From Breviolum minutum Mf 1.05b.01 (lineage: Eukaryota; Sar; Dinophyceae; Suessiales; Symbiodiniaceae), in NCBI GenBank assembly GCA_000507305.1, contig DF241175.1, positions 22,951 through 86,950 of the forward strand: a DNA stretch of 64,000 nt. Reading direction: 5' to 3'. Positions 38,924 to 51,675 of this stretch are shown here, piece after piece (position 1 is the stretch's first letter; each line of letters opens with the position of its first letter). Made by a program: the position numbers and the translations under genes. The notes beneath the pieces were generated by a model. The model made no database searches, was not told where the DNA came from, and was given only the letters and a program-made list of their open reading frames with translations.

Positions 38924-41702
38924 GTCAGAAGGTTCGGACCATGAATCCATCGATTTAGAGTCCGCTTTAGCAAGGGAGTCTTACAGGTTCCGCCTTGATG
39001 TCATCAAACTGTGTCAAACTCATTCAATTGCAGCCAAGTACTGTAGTTTTCCTGTTGTCTATGATTTTATTCCCCATTCATACGTCTCCAATTTTGTGGA
39101 CAAATACAAGATAACACAAGTCGACACATGCCCGATCCCGGTTTGTGGTCCACTCAGCCTTCTGTCTTCGCAATACTTCAAAGATCTTCATGTTCTTTCT
39201 GCCGACTTTGAAACACTTTGGACCAAAGGAGCATTTGAAACACAAGCAACAGCTGAATATGCCGACCATGTCAAACATGATGTGGGCGCCAGGAAGATTG
39301 GAAGGCTGTTTGCAGGGATCTCGAGAAGGCGAAACGGGTCTGTTCTGGAAAATCTTCGGACAAGCGGTCCAAGCACACCCGAGGATACCTGGAGAGATGA
39401 CAAAGCATGTCCATAAATCTCTGTCCAAAATTGAAATAAGCTTTGTGTGACATTCCTGTACTGCAGTGTTCCGTGATATTTTTGTCTGCCAAGGGTCAGC
39501 ACGACTCAGTTTTGCTGTTTCAAGAAAAGCGGTGCCTAGAATTGCTCCACTTTTCTGGCAGGAAGGTATCAGCTATGTCGCACTTGACCTGCCTGGCTTT
39601 GAGGCACCGACCAAATTTGTGTTAAACTTTCGACTTTGACACAGCTCACCTGTTGCAGGGTCCTGATGCCTGGGAGGTGCGAAGCCCTTCAGTCACGTGT
39701 GGTTTCAACATTGGTTTCTCGTGGGTTTCTTTAAAGATTCCTATTTCAAGCAATGCCAGCCACAAGATCTCCCAACTCAAACTGCTCAGCTTTGAAGTCC
39801 ACACACTTCACATTTCTCCAACGCCACGACTGAAACATGCCTTTGGCCTTGCCCTATGCTTCACGATGCTTAGAATCTGCTTCTACCAAGTAGCTGATTC
39901 GTGCTATTTGGAGTTTGGGGACAGTTCTGATCTGTTCAGACAGTAAACCCATCCACGAAGGCGGCAGTCTTAAACAGCCAATCAGTCGTGGCGGAGGCCG
40001 TTGGGACAACATTGGACAAATGCGGTGACCAGGTGAAGATGTTTCAGACCAACAGTATCAAACAGCCACAATGTATAGGGCCCCTGCTAGCATTGGCCAA
40101 GCAACATGGACAACGAGATGCAGAATCACATAAAATTAAAATTTACCATCTCAGTTTCGTCAGTTTTCTCTTTTTAACTATCACCAAGAGGCAGATATCT
40201 CCTCTTTTCACATTTATCACGATTTCACGCTGCTATTGGCATTCCATTTCGTTCGTATATCAGGCAGAGTCATTGTATGGGGCAATTGGTTCACTTGAAC
40301 GATTTGAACACATCTTTGTTAGCATCTTATTCCTCGCATGCTCTGTGTCGAAGAATTTTGAAGGTGTTGTGTTGATGTTCACTGCTTCACCGCAGCATTT
40401 CTCAGTTTCAGAGTAACGCAGTAGAACTGCGGATGGCGCGCCCCTTGCTTGCAATCCAGTTACAGTATACCTCATTTATGTGTCAACTTTCAATGGGCTC
40501 ACGGCACGCAGTATTACTTCCAGAATTGGAAAGGCTCAGAGGCATTGAATTTCATCATTTCTAGCGAAGTAGATTTAGATGACACAGATGATTTGCACAA
40601 GCCATATCACTGTCCTATCGAATACATTCCAATATGATCTAGATCGGTAGTGTCGTCAACGGTCCATTTCGCATTTTTTGACTCTTTGATGGGAAGTCTT
40701 CACCCAGCATCGAAACGATTTGAAACGCCTCCAAGGCCTTGCAGAGGTCGGATGCTCAAAGCACAGTGGACTACCGAAGAGTCTAGTGAAGAGAATTTGC
40801 ATTAGTAAGTCCTCACTATGTCCTCCCTAATTGGTGCTCATTGACTCATTATACTCATTGCTCATGAAATGAGTTCGTGTCTTTTGCTGTTCTTCCGCGA
40901 GACTCCAAGGCCAGTCGAAGCAGAGGCCTGGGGCTTGTGACATGGCTGTGTTGGGCTGCCAGTTTTTTTTGTTGGAGTCTAATTTGGAGGAATTTTGACA
41001 GCAGAAGACAGCAGATTTTGCACAATGTGACATACCCAGCATAGCGTAGTATGGCGTAGTCATATTGTCATGTATTCACACTCCTGCTTCAACCTGAACG
41101 AGATTCTGGACAGGTCTCCTATTGGTGACGTTAATCTGCTTCACCTGGTGTCTCAGCTTTGTGCAGGCGATGCCAGTCCTTCATGAGATTGAGATGCTTT
41201 GTACAAGTACAAGTCCAGAGAAGTCAAGCACATCTCCATTAGATCTTCACCAACATTGGTATCAAATCTTCCAACCCCCAGGTATACCTTAGGCGTCCTT
41301 AAAAATTCCGCAGCTGAAGCACCGTTGTACGGTGATTTTTTCTATGTTCCTATGACTTAGCCGATCGCAGACACCCGTCGATGCCAAGCGCTTGGCGAAT
41401 CGGACGGCGTTGGAAGCAACGAAGCAACGAAGTGGACAAACTAGCGCCCGAAAGAAGAGTGACAAGAGGGGGAAGGCCTGGGAACAAACTAGACACCTTC
41501 AACTTAGTTTCAACTTCTCTGGGATGTTTTTGGTGACTCTTCATCAATTCACAACCTTTCGATACACTTTTATCTTACACGCAGAATATCATATTGACAT
41601 TGAATCTAATTGACATCTTAAGATGGGTCTTCAATCTTTCCACATCTTTCAAGGCTTTCTTTGTTTGTGTGCGCGTGTGTGCGTGTGGCCCCAGTAGCAG
41701 AG
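38924..41702 (+). other. Open but unresolved region
   Basis: Two plus frames overlap at 39096-39450. One contains SSQYFKDLHVLSADFETLWT, the other WKIFGQAVQAHPRIPGEMTK; both are coding-like and a splice-mediated switch is possible. Further open segments are at 39658-39943 and 39988-40140 (MAEAVGTTLDKCGDQ...). No domain recognised. Confidence 0.3.
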
Positions 41703-43339
41703 GTCGATGTCATCGACTTGGAAGACTTCGATGCATGGGAGGTGCTGGACTTGAGCCCTGATGCGGACAAGCAGAAGATTCGTCGACGCTTCAGGAAATT
41801 AGTTGCCTGAATCTCAGATCATCTCAGATCAAACAAATCCAAGGAACTTGGGGCAGATCCATGCTTAACCTCGCTGAAAGATGTTGCCAACAGTTCCAAC
41901 ACTTCACACTGCTTGGCCTAATAAGTTCAAATTTCGCACAAAACGGCACATTTGAAGAAGATCCATAATATCCATAGTATCTAGTTTAATCTCATTCAAC
42001 CGGGACCCAAAGTCTTATAGAGGAAGCCCGGATCACCATGTATGACTCATCAGAACCAGTGCCCTTTGAGACCCCAGCGGTTTGAGGCCACACAACATCC
42101 TGACAGAAGACCCAATGATCCGGATGCAGTGGTCAAATTCATGCGGATCAAAAAGGTGGGATGACTCTGATGGAATGCTATGTAACAATTTTCATCCAGG
42201 GAGTTTGCTGTAGAGTCTGGAGAAGGTGCTGGGATGTTTGAGACTATAGATTTGGTTATTCAACAGGAGGCCCTTCCAGAAACTTTGCACGGACCCAGCC
42301 TTCTCTGGCAAGGCCTATGAGCAGCTTATGGGCCGGGCAGCCTGTTGCACCGCAGTGAATTACAACAATACTTGCATTACATCAGATTACCTTATTACAA
42401 TATATTACAATAACACTAGATTGCATCACAATGATGATGTTAAAACTAAAATATCATACATGATGTTACACTATATTGAATTGTATTTGCTTTCAATCTA
42501 TACAATATATATATATATACGTATATAATGTAGTAGGAACATATCATAATATTGATATTCCTATGTCAGCTATTTTGCATATTTTGCATATTGCATTGCT
42601 TTATATTTCACAATATACAAATATATATCAACATAAACTATATATTATGATGTATTTTCCATATCGTATCATTCACATCATATCCACATATTATCCACAA
42701 ATATTGTTGTTGTGTCTCTATATGTAATATGTATATTTTGTATACCTGTATTTGCATTTTGTATTTATTTGATGCCATTGCAACGCATGTCATTGCTTGC
42801 GAGGCAGCGACTCTAGCCTCCAGGAGCTGAAGCAGTGGGCAGAAGAAAACCGCGAATGGTCCGAGCTGGGAACTTACAGATCTTACCGTGTCTCACGATG
42901 CAGCCGTTGAGCACCATTTTCAGGGTGACAAATGAGATACACACGGAGATGATTACAAGGATGAACGCGATGTTAAGTTACACGTGCTTATGCGACTTCC
43001 AGATGCTTTCACAGCAGTGATCGCTGTTTGACAATTGTTTACATGTCCTATATAGATCAAAGTCTACCTTGACAAAGACACATCGAATTTGTTGCATTTG
43101 TTACGGTTGCCAAGGTCAGCTAGAGAATTCCTAGGTGAAGAGGAAGATCTTCCTCCACCAGAGGTGCCGCCTGCTCTTTATGTCAGGGCCCAAGAAATTG
43201 TCTCCATTGAAATCTGACCAATTCAATCTTTGATGAAACATGATGAAACCCACTGCTATCTTCATTGCACCAGCATGAGGCCGGCCTTGCAATCCTCCTG
43301 GTAGTCTTAGCGTATGGCACCTATTGGGCCCTGAACAAG
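41703..43339 (+). CDS. J-domain (DNAJ/Sec63-like) membrane protein
   Basis: J domains stimulate Hsp70 ATPase through an HPD motif. Exon 41703-41801 reads DLEDFDAWEVLDLSPDADKQ then KIRRRFRKL (helices I and II). Exon 42087-42155 reads ATQHPDRRPNDPDAVVKFMR then IKK (HPD loop and helix III). Exon 42313-~42330 adds AYEQLMGR. All join in phase, with GT donors at 41802 and 42156. Later exon-like pieces fit the same gene: 42806-~42870 (ELKQWAEENREWSELG), about 43133-43189 (EEEDLPPPEVPPALYV) and 43274-43339, which encodes a likely membrane helix (AGLAILLVVLAYGTYWALNK). A J domain beside a membrane segment, with a helix III reading FMRI.KAYE, resembles Sec63, the ER translocon partner; other membrane J proteins remain possible. 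Both ends are unknown. Confidence 0.75.
42361..42780. other. AT-rich intron core
   Basis: Strongly AT-rich with ATATATATA and ACAATATATA runs, lying between J-domain exons 42313-42330 and 42806. No coding signal. Confidence 0.7.
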
Positions 43340-46300
43340 TGAGTTGTGCGCTGCAGTGGTGGTCCAGGTGATCCATAGTCAGCCATTGTCCAGAAGACTT
43401 TTTTCATTGAAAGCGATTCCTGGACTCGGTGCCGCTTGCACTAGCTTACTACTTGTGACGCCAGTTTCACTCTCAACCATCATGCGCGATGGCTCCAAAG
43501 ATTCCAAGACAACTCGTACCAGGTATATAGGTGTTCGATGTTTCCTTCGATGCACAATGAATATGTTTTTTTCCAACACTTTCCAACATTCAAATATATG
43601 CTACCTGTGTGCTTCTGACCCACTGGAGTGTGAGAAATACCTCCTTCACCAGGGGAAAGAACAACAGGCAGCGGTCCCAGCGCCCTTTTTCAGCTTGCAG
43701 AAGCTTTATGTAGACGGTGTGGCTTGTGGCTGGTCCCTGGTCTCTTTGAGTCTTTGAGCTAATTTTAGCAAGAAAGTGCACGAAGCTCTTCTTTTGGTCA
43801 GTCTCCTTGCTGAAAGTGTTCCATTCGGAGCGCCCATCAAATTGTTGATTTGAGATTTAAGATGGATTTACTGTGACATGACGATTTAATTTGGTACTTT
43901 TAGCGTATCCATCACGACCTGCCTATGGGCAAAACCCTCGTGGCTCTCCTAGTTTCGATCTTCCAAGTTTCCAAGTTCATCACCCCTTCCCGGTAGAACT
44001 GAAGAATCTGTCCTGAAAGCATTCATTGGTTTTTGGGGACCAGCCATGCATTGGGAGAGGAACCGATTCTCAGCGCTGGACATTGAAAAATGGTGTGGAA
44101 TTTTAAGTTTCAAATGTGGACATTGTTGAAAGATATTGCATGTTTTACAGATTATTTGTGACACGGATGTATGTGTCATACATGATTTGCGCTCTTGCAA
44201 TATCTCGAAAAGACAGAATTGTCCGTTGGATGCACCAAATATGTATGACATGGTGGAATGGCAACGAATGGTATTGAATGGCATTGACGCATATTGATGC
44301 AAGGCATGAAGTGGAAGAAACCCGAGCAAGTTGAACAATTGAATCTGGTGATGCCAGGCCGTGAAGGCAACGTTGGACAATCTGGATGTGGAGAAGCCCA
44401 TCTTGGCAGGCCGGTGACAGCTGTTGATTCCTTAGATGGATCACCCTTCGTGGATCTTGCCAACGGGAACGACCAACAGGTGTAAGATGGTGTAACTGTT
44501 TAAACATGACAACCGCATTTCCCCGAGTTTCTTTCAACATCATCTGTAAGCTTATTGACTGTGCAGAAAGTATTTCCAAAAGTCATTTTCCAATCATGAA
44601 TCTTTCCTGTGGAAGGATGGCCAGTGATGATTCAACATGCGCGATCCATCGTCCATCCCCTTGTCAACCTACTTTCGGGGATGGTCACACTGCCAGGTTA
44701 CTCTGCTGGTGGTCGAGTGGCGATGGAGATAGATCAAAGGTCCGGCATGACACTGAAAGGAGGGATGAGTTGTTAAGGTGAAGGTGTATCACTTGTGGAA
44801 CATAGTCTGCGGGGTGGAGGCCTGATTCGAATTGGTTAGATGTACGACGTATTTCTTGCATTTTCTTGCAGCAGCCAACACTGTGTAGTTCGGCACGCTG
44901 GAGTGGACCGGACTGCCAGATATCCTGAGTTCTGCTCTGCCTTGATGGTCTTGTTTGGGCCTGAGTTGCCATGGGTCGCTCAGGGTCGATGTTAGGGCTC
45001 AAACATGGTTGAAAGATGTTGAAAATTTATGAAAATTTAATTAGATGGACAGGGGATCCAGCGAATATGTACAGTATTTGATTTGATAACCCGTCTCATT
45101 CATCATTCGAGCCAGCGAAACGTTGAAAGGAAAAGGTTTTGTTGATTTCAACCGATGCTGTCATTTTACAGACACTGACAGCGTGCTTTGACGGAAGACC
45201 AAAGACACTCCATCGATTCTTCCATCGTGCTGTCGCTTCCAAAACTGCAGGTCAGCGAACCCTGGCCTTCGAAGTACAGAAGAACGGCGCGTTCGTTGGA
45301 AAGAGGACCACATGATACGATGCCAGATGTTTTCCTCTACGTTGGAACTTGGATTTGCGAGCTGACCAGGTTTCTCTGTGAAAGTTTGACAGGATCAGAA
45401 GATGGCCAAGGAACTGCGGCAGGTCCATGAGGTGGGCGGATGGTTTGGGTGCTGGCTGGATGTGGTTGTGGCTGGTTTTACTGTGGCATTTGCGAGGAGA
45501 AGCTGAAGTGGCTGGAGACCTGGTATTCAAAGAAGCTTTGGGCAGGCCAAAGAGAATCAGAGAGAGGAAAGGATGCCAGGACCAAACCATGGATACCATT
45601 GTAATTAGATGTAATTAGGTCGATTTTATATGATTTGATTAGGATGGGTCTGCCAACAATTGATGCCCACATGACTCACATCACTATGCAGGCATACATA
45701 ATAGAATCATATACGTGCATTATGCACGTCATATCAATCTTTATTCGGAAATTGCGGATATGATACTGTATATGGCATATGGTTTATGCATATTTTATGG
45801 TTGTTCTGTAATGACCATGTGTGAATGTGTAGGGACTAGGGGCGAACACGTACCCGTGGACAACCACCATATTGATTTAACCATCCTCTCAGAGCGCAAA
45901 AAAGATGTTGTGCATTTTTGTTTTTGCAAAAACATTCACCGCGTTCACAGTCTGGCAATGTCTGGGTCATTGGAGTCGTTTCTAATTGACCTCACCTCTA
46001 TCTCTAGCCTCGCAGATTTGAAGAGCGCGGACGAGGGAAGGGTCTATACCAAGATGTCCAGCTGCCACGTTTGACAGACTAGGTCGATTCAGCTTTCTGA
46101 ACTTTCTACTCGTAGGTTTCAAAGAATGGAAGACTCGCGGATTTCTTGACGCTTTTTATTGTTTGCATTTCTTGATCGTCGAGAAGTCTGAAAAGCCATT
46201 CTCTCACGACAAAGAGATATGACCAATGACGAGAATTGCAGTATAATTGTGTAGTTGTGTCGCTCCACGAAGTTTCATGGATACTGCGACCATACATCAT

Positions 46301-46974
46301 ATACATGTATGTCATCTATGTGGATATTTTTGCAATATCGGATATTTAGTTTCTCCAGTTGTCAATGCTTAGCTGGTGTTTTCGCGCTCTTCCCACGGGG
46401 AGATTCGTCAGACTTTCATGCCTGTCAGGCTTGAGAAGCGAAACGAAAACTTTTGTCCGTGTGGGTCTCAGGAGATCTGACAAGCAACGGAAACCAGCGA
46501 ACTTCTTGGCTTGTTGGCACAAATACTTTCATAGTCCAAACTCAAAAACCTGTTGCCTCAGCTCTGAGGATAAATCAGATGTTTGAAGTTTCATCGAAGA
46601 ATCGAAAGGCTTTACATTAGAGATCTTCGTTTCCTAAGCTTGAAACTTGAGGGCGATAGCAGCAAATTCCCTGCTGGGGCAGGGCGCCTCAAGTGGTTTG
46701 TAGTTTGGAGATTCTGGTTGAAATTTTGAAAGAACTGAGTTTCCATCCTTTGCCGTCAAGGCTCAGCGTGGCGCACCAGGCGGATTTCCGCCCTGCACTG
46801 CGAAAGACAGGGAGGCCGTTCTGGTGCCCTTTTCAACCACCCCGCGAAAGTTGCCGGTAATGCCGTAATGCCATGAAAAGATGAAGAAGAAGATCAAACA
46901 AGAGTGCACCAATGTCTAGCATGACAGAAAAGACTTTGGGCGACAAAAAGCTATTGTTTTTACCTGATACACAG
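43340..46974 (+). other. Unresolved; several exon-like frames
   Basis: Possible J-protein continuation or other genes. Plus-strand candidates: near 43595-43690 (SDPLECEKYLLHQGKEQQAA), 44345-44481 ending at a GT donor (GRPVTAVDSLDGSPFVDLAN), and 45178-45330 (LTACFDGRPKTLHRFFHRAV). Around 43949-44579 two minus frames are open for about 145 codons each but show no recognisable domain. Confidence 0.3.
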
Positions 46975-47236
46975 GTCCTTCTCATTTGTCGAAGTCAAAC
47001 GAACAGGATCATGTGCACAACTGCCATCGATTGCCCATGAACTACTGGAGTGTTGGATTGACTTTGGTTTGCGGTTCATCAGGTACGTTCATGGTGAGAA
47101 GGATGAAAAATATGCCAAGATCGGCCAAGAATTGGCCGGGAGACTTGGAGTTCCTACGCATACTGAACGGTATCTCTGTACACATTTAGACCATGCTATA
47201 CCATTTTACAATTCCATTTCTCAAGGTCTCTTCTGA
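46975..47236 (+). CDS. Exon of unknown protein
   Basis: After an ACACAG acceptor the frame reads FVEVKRTGSCAQLPSIAHEL, LECWIDFGLRFIRYVHGEKD, EKYAKIGQELAGRLGVPTHT and ERYLCTHLDHAIPFYNS, ending in TGA at 47234-47236. It is one of the more clearly coding segments here. I do not recognise the family. It may be a terminal exon, or splice out earlier. Confidence 0.5.
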
Positions 47237-47825
47237 GATATGCAGCGAGGACCAGGTTGGAGTTGCCTGGGAAGGCTTTGTAAGAGTCCAGGTGATTTCA
47301 AATCATTTGATCAAAACATGCTTGATGAGTTTTGGTAGACAAGGAGCACGTAAATCGAATGTAGTTGAGCCTTGAGCCTTTGAATGGCTTTTGCTGCTAC
47401 CAGACACCTGCGACAGTGGTTCGCGAAAGTCTTGAGCACATGGCACATGCATGTTGCAAGACCGGCTATCGCATTTAACATGTGATACAGCGATCCTGAA
47501 AACAACTCCCTTTCTCCACAAGGGAAATTGGGAATGAAATTGCATGTTTAAGCATTGTGGAAGCATATTTAAGCTACACCCGACAAGGCGGAGCCGAATC
47601 CATTTGAACCAAGGTTTCACATCGTCTTTCGATACTCCGATACTCCCCAGGTGCATTCGCTTCCGTGCGGCCATGCAGTGGTGGAAGAATGCCCGGTCAA
47701 GGCTCTCCAGATCTTTTGGGTGATATCTGGTCAATCGATGGTCGGATGGTCTTGTATGTTGAACAGCACACCGAAGCTCAACTTTCAGGATTCAGGTTGT
47801 CACCAGTGTAGGACCAGGGTCAGAC

Positions 47826-47859
47826 GCTAGTATGCTACTAGTAACTTGCTAGTACTAGA
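47826..47859. repeat. CTAGTA-rich cluster
   Basis: Alternating CTAGTA, CTACTAGTA and AGTACTAG words over about 34 bases, largely self-complementary. Confidence 0.55.
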
Positions 47860-48217
47860 ATTCGGCGATGCAGGCACAGGTTCCAGTGATGTAGACTGCT
47901 CAGACGCACATGTTCCAAGTGTTGATGTCCTCAAAAGTCAAGATGGGCGCAGCGAATCTTGCATTTTGTGGTAATGATCCGAATGATTCCAATAAATTGC
48001 TAACTATATATAATTACTTTATTATATATTACTAATTATTACTATACATCATATATAACTAATGTATTTGGGTTCTTTTTAACAGCTTCAGTGGAACGTA
48101 TTTCACAAACCAATCTTGTGACCTCAAAGTCACATCGCCATGCTTGCAGAGGTGGCACATCTTGTGGAGAAGTTGGTGAGGTTGCTTGCTTGATCTCTGA
48201 TCTTTGTGGGCTTGAAA

Positions 48218-48245
48218 CTACAGGAAGCATCTATGCTTCCTGTAG
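48218..48245. repeat. Perfect 13-bp inverted repeat (hairpin), 2-nt loop
   Basis: CTACAGGAAGCAT is followed by CT and its exact reverse complement ATGCTTCCTGTAG. AAA upstream and TTT downstream (after one unpaired A) could extend the stem. A T-run follows. Confidence 0.85.
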
Positions 48246-49759
48246 ATTTTTTACATCATGATCAGTGAGGTCCTTTGTACCAATGATATATTGCAACTCT
48301 GAGGATTAACACATAGTTGCAAGGTATGTTTTGGCCATACTAATGTTTTCGGGGTTTTCACTTCTCAATGTCAGGTCCTTCTGAACCTTTTCGTATATAA
48401 TCCTTCACAGTCGCAAGAAAGAAGTCTGTCGAGGTCATGAGCAGGTGGCCTACCATACCAACATATTTTTTTCCTTGAATTTTGAAACGTGAACAGATGT
48501 AATGGAACCGCGAATGCTGGCGACGCATGGCCACACCATTTTGAGATCAATACAGACAGAGAAGTTCTTTCAGGATGTGCAAACTTTGCAAACCTGAAAC
48601 CCGTTGAACAAGTGATTAAATGTCATTGAAAAGCAGGATTGAACAAAAACATGTGGTCGATGAGCCTGCTCGGCAACACGGCATTTTGCCGACTTTCCTT
48701 GGGGATCTCACATGATCTCACCATTTTTGCTTCGAGTGTTAACTGATTGTTTCCGCTCGGAGGAACCCGGCCAATTTACATGTAGTTTCATCGCCTATGA
48801 TACTCTTTCGTCCACTGTTCTGGCGTAAAAATTGCTCTGATGCGGTGCGTTTTGTGCCAGTTGACAAATGCTCCCGTACAAGTTGGAAGTTTTCACTGAA
48901 AGACCCCAGAGTTTCACATGTTCCACCATGCAGCCATTGACTTTTCGAGGGTAGTTGCCGGTGTTCCCGGATAGCTCAGTAGGTCTGGAGGTTCCGGTCG
49001 GCCCAGGCACCGGACATGTGCATTTTTTTCATTCGCTCATTTGAAATCGTGGCCTCACAGACATCGAATCTTGACGCCTTGGCATGATGCTAAGCCAAAT
49101 CACTTCAAGTCACTGTTTGAAGTTCTAAGTGTTTAGCCTTTTTATAAAGCATCTTCAAACACTATTTGGACTCTGGACCATCTGGACCCTTACAGCCGGC
49201 TGAAGGGTATGAGCAGCGCTTAAGCAACAACAATTTCTGCGGGATCCTCCTCCCCTCCTAATCCTTTGGTATGGAGAGTTTGAAAGGTACGAGGAGATAC
49301 TTGGCCATAAATCCAACAACAACCAAAGTTCTGTTTGTTTCTTTGATACACTGGTCAGGGAGGCAATAGCTTGGTTATGTTGGTTTCGTGTCGAATCTCT
49401 TTGACCAACTTGATGCCCGACCAAATCCATGGCTGGCGACTGACAATCATGTAATGTATTGCCATCCGCTTCATGGCTGTGGGAGATACCTACGGTAGGG
49501 TGTTCACATAATATAGAATGATTAGAATGCAACTTACGTGAGGCTTGTCAACATTAATGTACCTCGCATTTCTCAGCAGATGTAACTTACATTTGCGTAC
49601 ATTGTACATCCGCCTCCTTTTGGAGGAGTTGAACATGACTGAACATGTATTGTTAGATTGAGGAGGCAACAGAAATCAATGAAGAACAAACTGCAATATA
49701 TTACATGGGCCTGGTTAATGTAAATCTGATTAGATTTTTTCCCCAGCAGTTCTTTTTAA

Positions 49760-50310
49760 GAAAGAACTTTAACGGCAACAACAGTCTTTTCATACGAAAC
49801 CTTCCCATCCGAGGATATACCAGAACAATCCAGAACACTTATCAACCAACTAAACCAACTACTGTATACACCAAGAACTCTCTCAAAACAACAACTTTTG
49901 ACCCAGAAACCGTCGTTTTTTGCACCAGAAGTCTACGCCAAAGATCTTGTTGCACCAAGCAATTTTACATCAGGAATAATTCAAACTTCTACACCAAACG
50001 TCATTCATCCTATATCCTATTTTTGAATAATACAGCAGACACCATTTGCACCACTTGCCTGTCACACTTTTACTCCGAGCCTTTCACAGCAGAAACCTGT
50101 TTCACGAAGCGCCCTTTGCAGCGGAAACCTTTTCAAATCTATTTCTTTTACACCAAGCACTTGTTCACAACAACAACGACAACAACGACAACAACGACAA
50201 CGACAACGACGACAACGACAACAACGAAAACGACAACGACAACAACGACAACGACAACGACAACAACGACAACGACAACGACAACACCAACCTCACACAC
50301 TCTTACACTC
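49760..50310 (+). repeat. A/C-rich G-poor degenerate block ending in ACAACG repeats
   Basis: The plus strand is poor in G and carries recurrent words such as CACCAAG, GCAGAAACC, TTTTACACCA and CAACAAC. It ends in a dense ACAACG/ACGACA hexamer-type array (about 50170-50288). A 204-codon ATG frame spans it, but the repetitive make-up argues against a protein gene. Confidence 0.6.
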
Positions 50311-50463
50311 TTACACTAGACAAACATTGCTCGCAAAACACCTCTTGCAGCAATCACCCTCCGCAGAAGTTATGTTTTTTTTTGCATTTGTTGACAACAA
50401 CAGCTTTTGACCCGCAAAACCCTTCCTCCAGCGTGCGAAAGCTTTTTGGATTTTTGTTCTGAT

Positions 50464-50868
50464 CTTGCAGCTATCCGGGAACCGCACCAGGCACCTATGC
50501 TGAAAATCACTGAAGTATGGACACGTGGCATAGAGATTCCACTCAAGGCTGAGAGCGGTTCCTGCTGTTTGGCCAGACACAGATCGACTAGGATTCGACA
50601 GTGATCCAATTTCTCTTTACATTGTTTCTCTTCACAAAGACCTTCATTTGATCTTACCTACCGGCCCAAACCGTCTCATCACTCTAAGAGTCGTTTTAAG
50701 ACAAGAATTGGCAAGGACATGCAAAGACATCTTGCGACATCTGCTAGGTTTTTCAATATCCCAGCCTCCAAATTGATGGAAGTGTCACCGCAGGCACCGA
50801 TAAAACTCTCGCGCGGAGAGATTGCATTCAGAAAGGGCTTTGCAGTGATTGTCGAGGCCGGCAAATGA
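50464..50868 (+). CDS. Probable exons of unknown protein ending at 50868
   Basis: After a TTGCAG acceptor at about 50469 a frame reads IREPHQAPMLKITEVWTRGI. From 50641 to 50868 a second frame is open for 75 codons to TGA and includes KTRIGKDMQRHLATSARFFN, IPASKLMEVSPQAPIKLSRG and EIAFRKGFAVIVEAGK. A third frame (50532-50776) is also coding-like (SLYIVSLHKDLHLILPTGPN). The correct splice path was not determined. The C-terminal part has the alternating pattern of a ubiquitin-like fold, but this is a weak resemblance. Confidence 0.35.
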
Positions 50869-50889
50869 GATTAGACAAGCCGAATCTAT

Positions 50890-51500
50890 GGCCCAATTAT
50901 ATTATATAATATATAATATAATATATATATGTACGTATAATCATACGTATGTATATTGATGAGATGATGATTATACATAATGATAACGTGATGCATCGGA
51001 ATATAATGTAAGGTGATTCTGATAAGATTAATATTATTCAATATGTTACAGTATGGCGTATTGTTATATGATTCAATATAATGTCATAGAATGCCATACG
51101 ATGTATGACTGCAATATAATGATGAATGATCAATATAATACGATAGTAGAATGATATGTTATGATGATATAATATATGAATATGATATAGTATAATATGA
51201 TATGGTATGACATAATATGACATGATATGCTCTTAGATATGATATACTTTGCCATGATATCATAGTGCACTAACAAATATGATAATATGATATGATATAG
51301 TACGATATGATATATTATGATATGCTATGATATAATAAATATGGTACAATGTGCTAGAATACCATAATATACTGTATTTGTTGTAATGTAAAAGCATGTG
51401 AAGCAATGTGATATTGCGTAAGATGATATAATAGAGTATAACATGATACAATATGAAATGAATTATGTATTTGATATGATATGTCGAACCATATATTGTA
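50890..51500. repeat. AT-rich degenerate ATGATAT-type repeats
   Basis: About 600 bases dominated by ATGATAT, ATATAAT and GATATGATAT words, densest at 51120-51320. No coding signal. Confidence 0.8.
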
Positions 51501-51514
51501 TATGTACAGGTATT

Positions 51515-51675
51515 ATCTAGATGGTGTGGATGTGGAGTGATGTGGATGGTGGTGGATGGTGGATGGTGGTGGATGGTCGTGGGCGGGGATGGTAGGTGGT
51601 GGAGGTTTGGTGTGGTTGGTGGTTGGTGGGTGGTTGGGGTGGTGGTTACGGTGGTGGTGGCAGGGGGGGGGGTGC
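51515..51675 (+). repeat. GT-rich minisatellite-like block
   Basis: The plus strand is almost only G and T with TGGATGG, GGTGGTGG and GGTTGGTGGG words and a run of nine G near 51662-51671. Many closely spaced G tracts could form G-quadruplexes. Confidence 0.8.

Larger units (their letters stand above)
47237..49759. other. No supported gene
   Basis: Open frames on both strands are short and show no domain. The stretch contains a TAGTA-rich cluster and a perfect hairpin, listed separately. Confidence 0.4.

Noticed and set aside
43949..44579. Two overlapping minus frames of about 145 codons
   Set aside because: No domain, mutually overlapping, and a plus-strand exon-like frame ending at a GT donor competes in the same interval.
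48964..49015. tRNA-like sequence (TAGCTCAGTAGG matches the A-box consensus)
   Set aside because: No B box (GGTTCGANTCC-like), no T arm and no acceptor-stem pairing follow at the right spacing.
49705..50319. 204-codon ATG frame with a poly-Thr tail
   Set aside because: It follows the A/C-rich degenerate repeat and ACAACG array; the poly-Thr is the repeat translation and no domain is visible.
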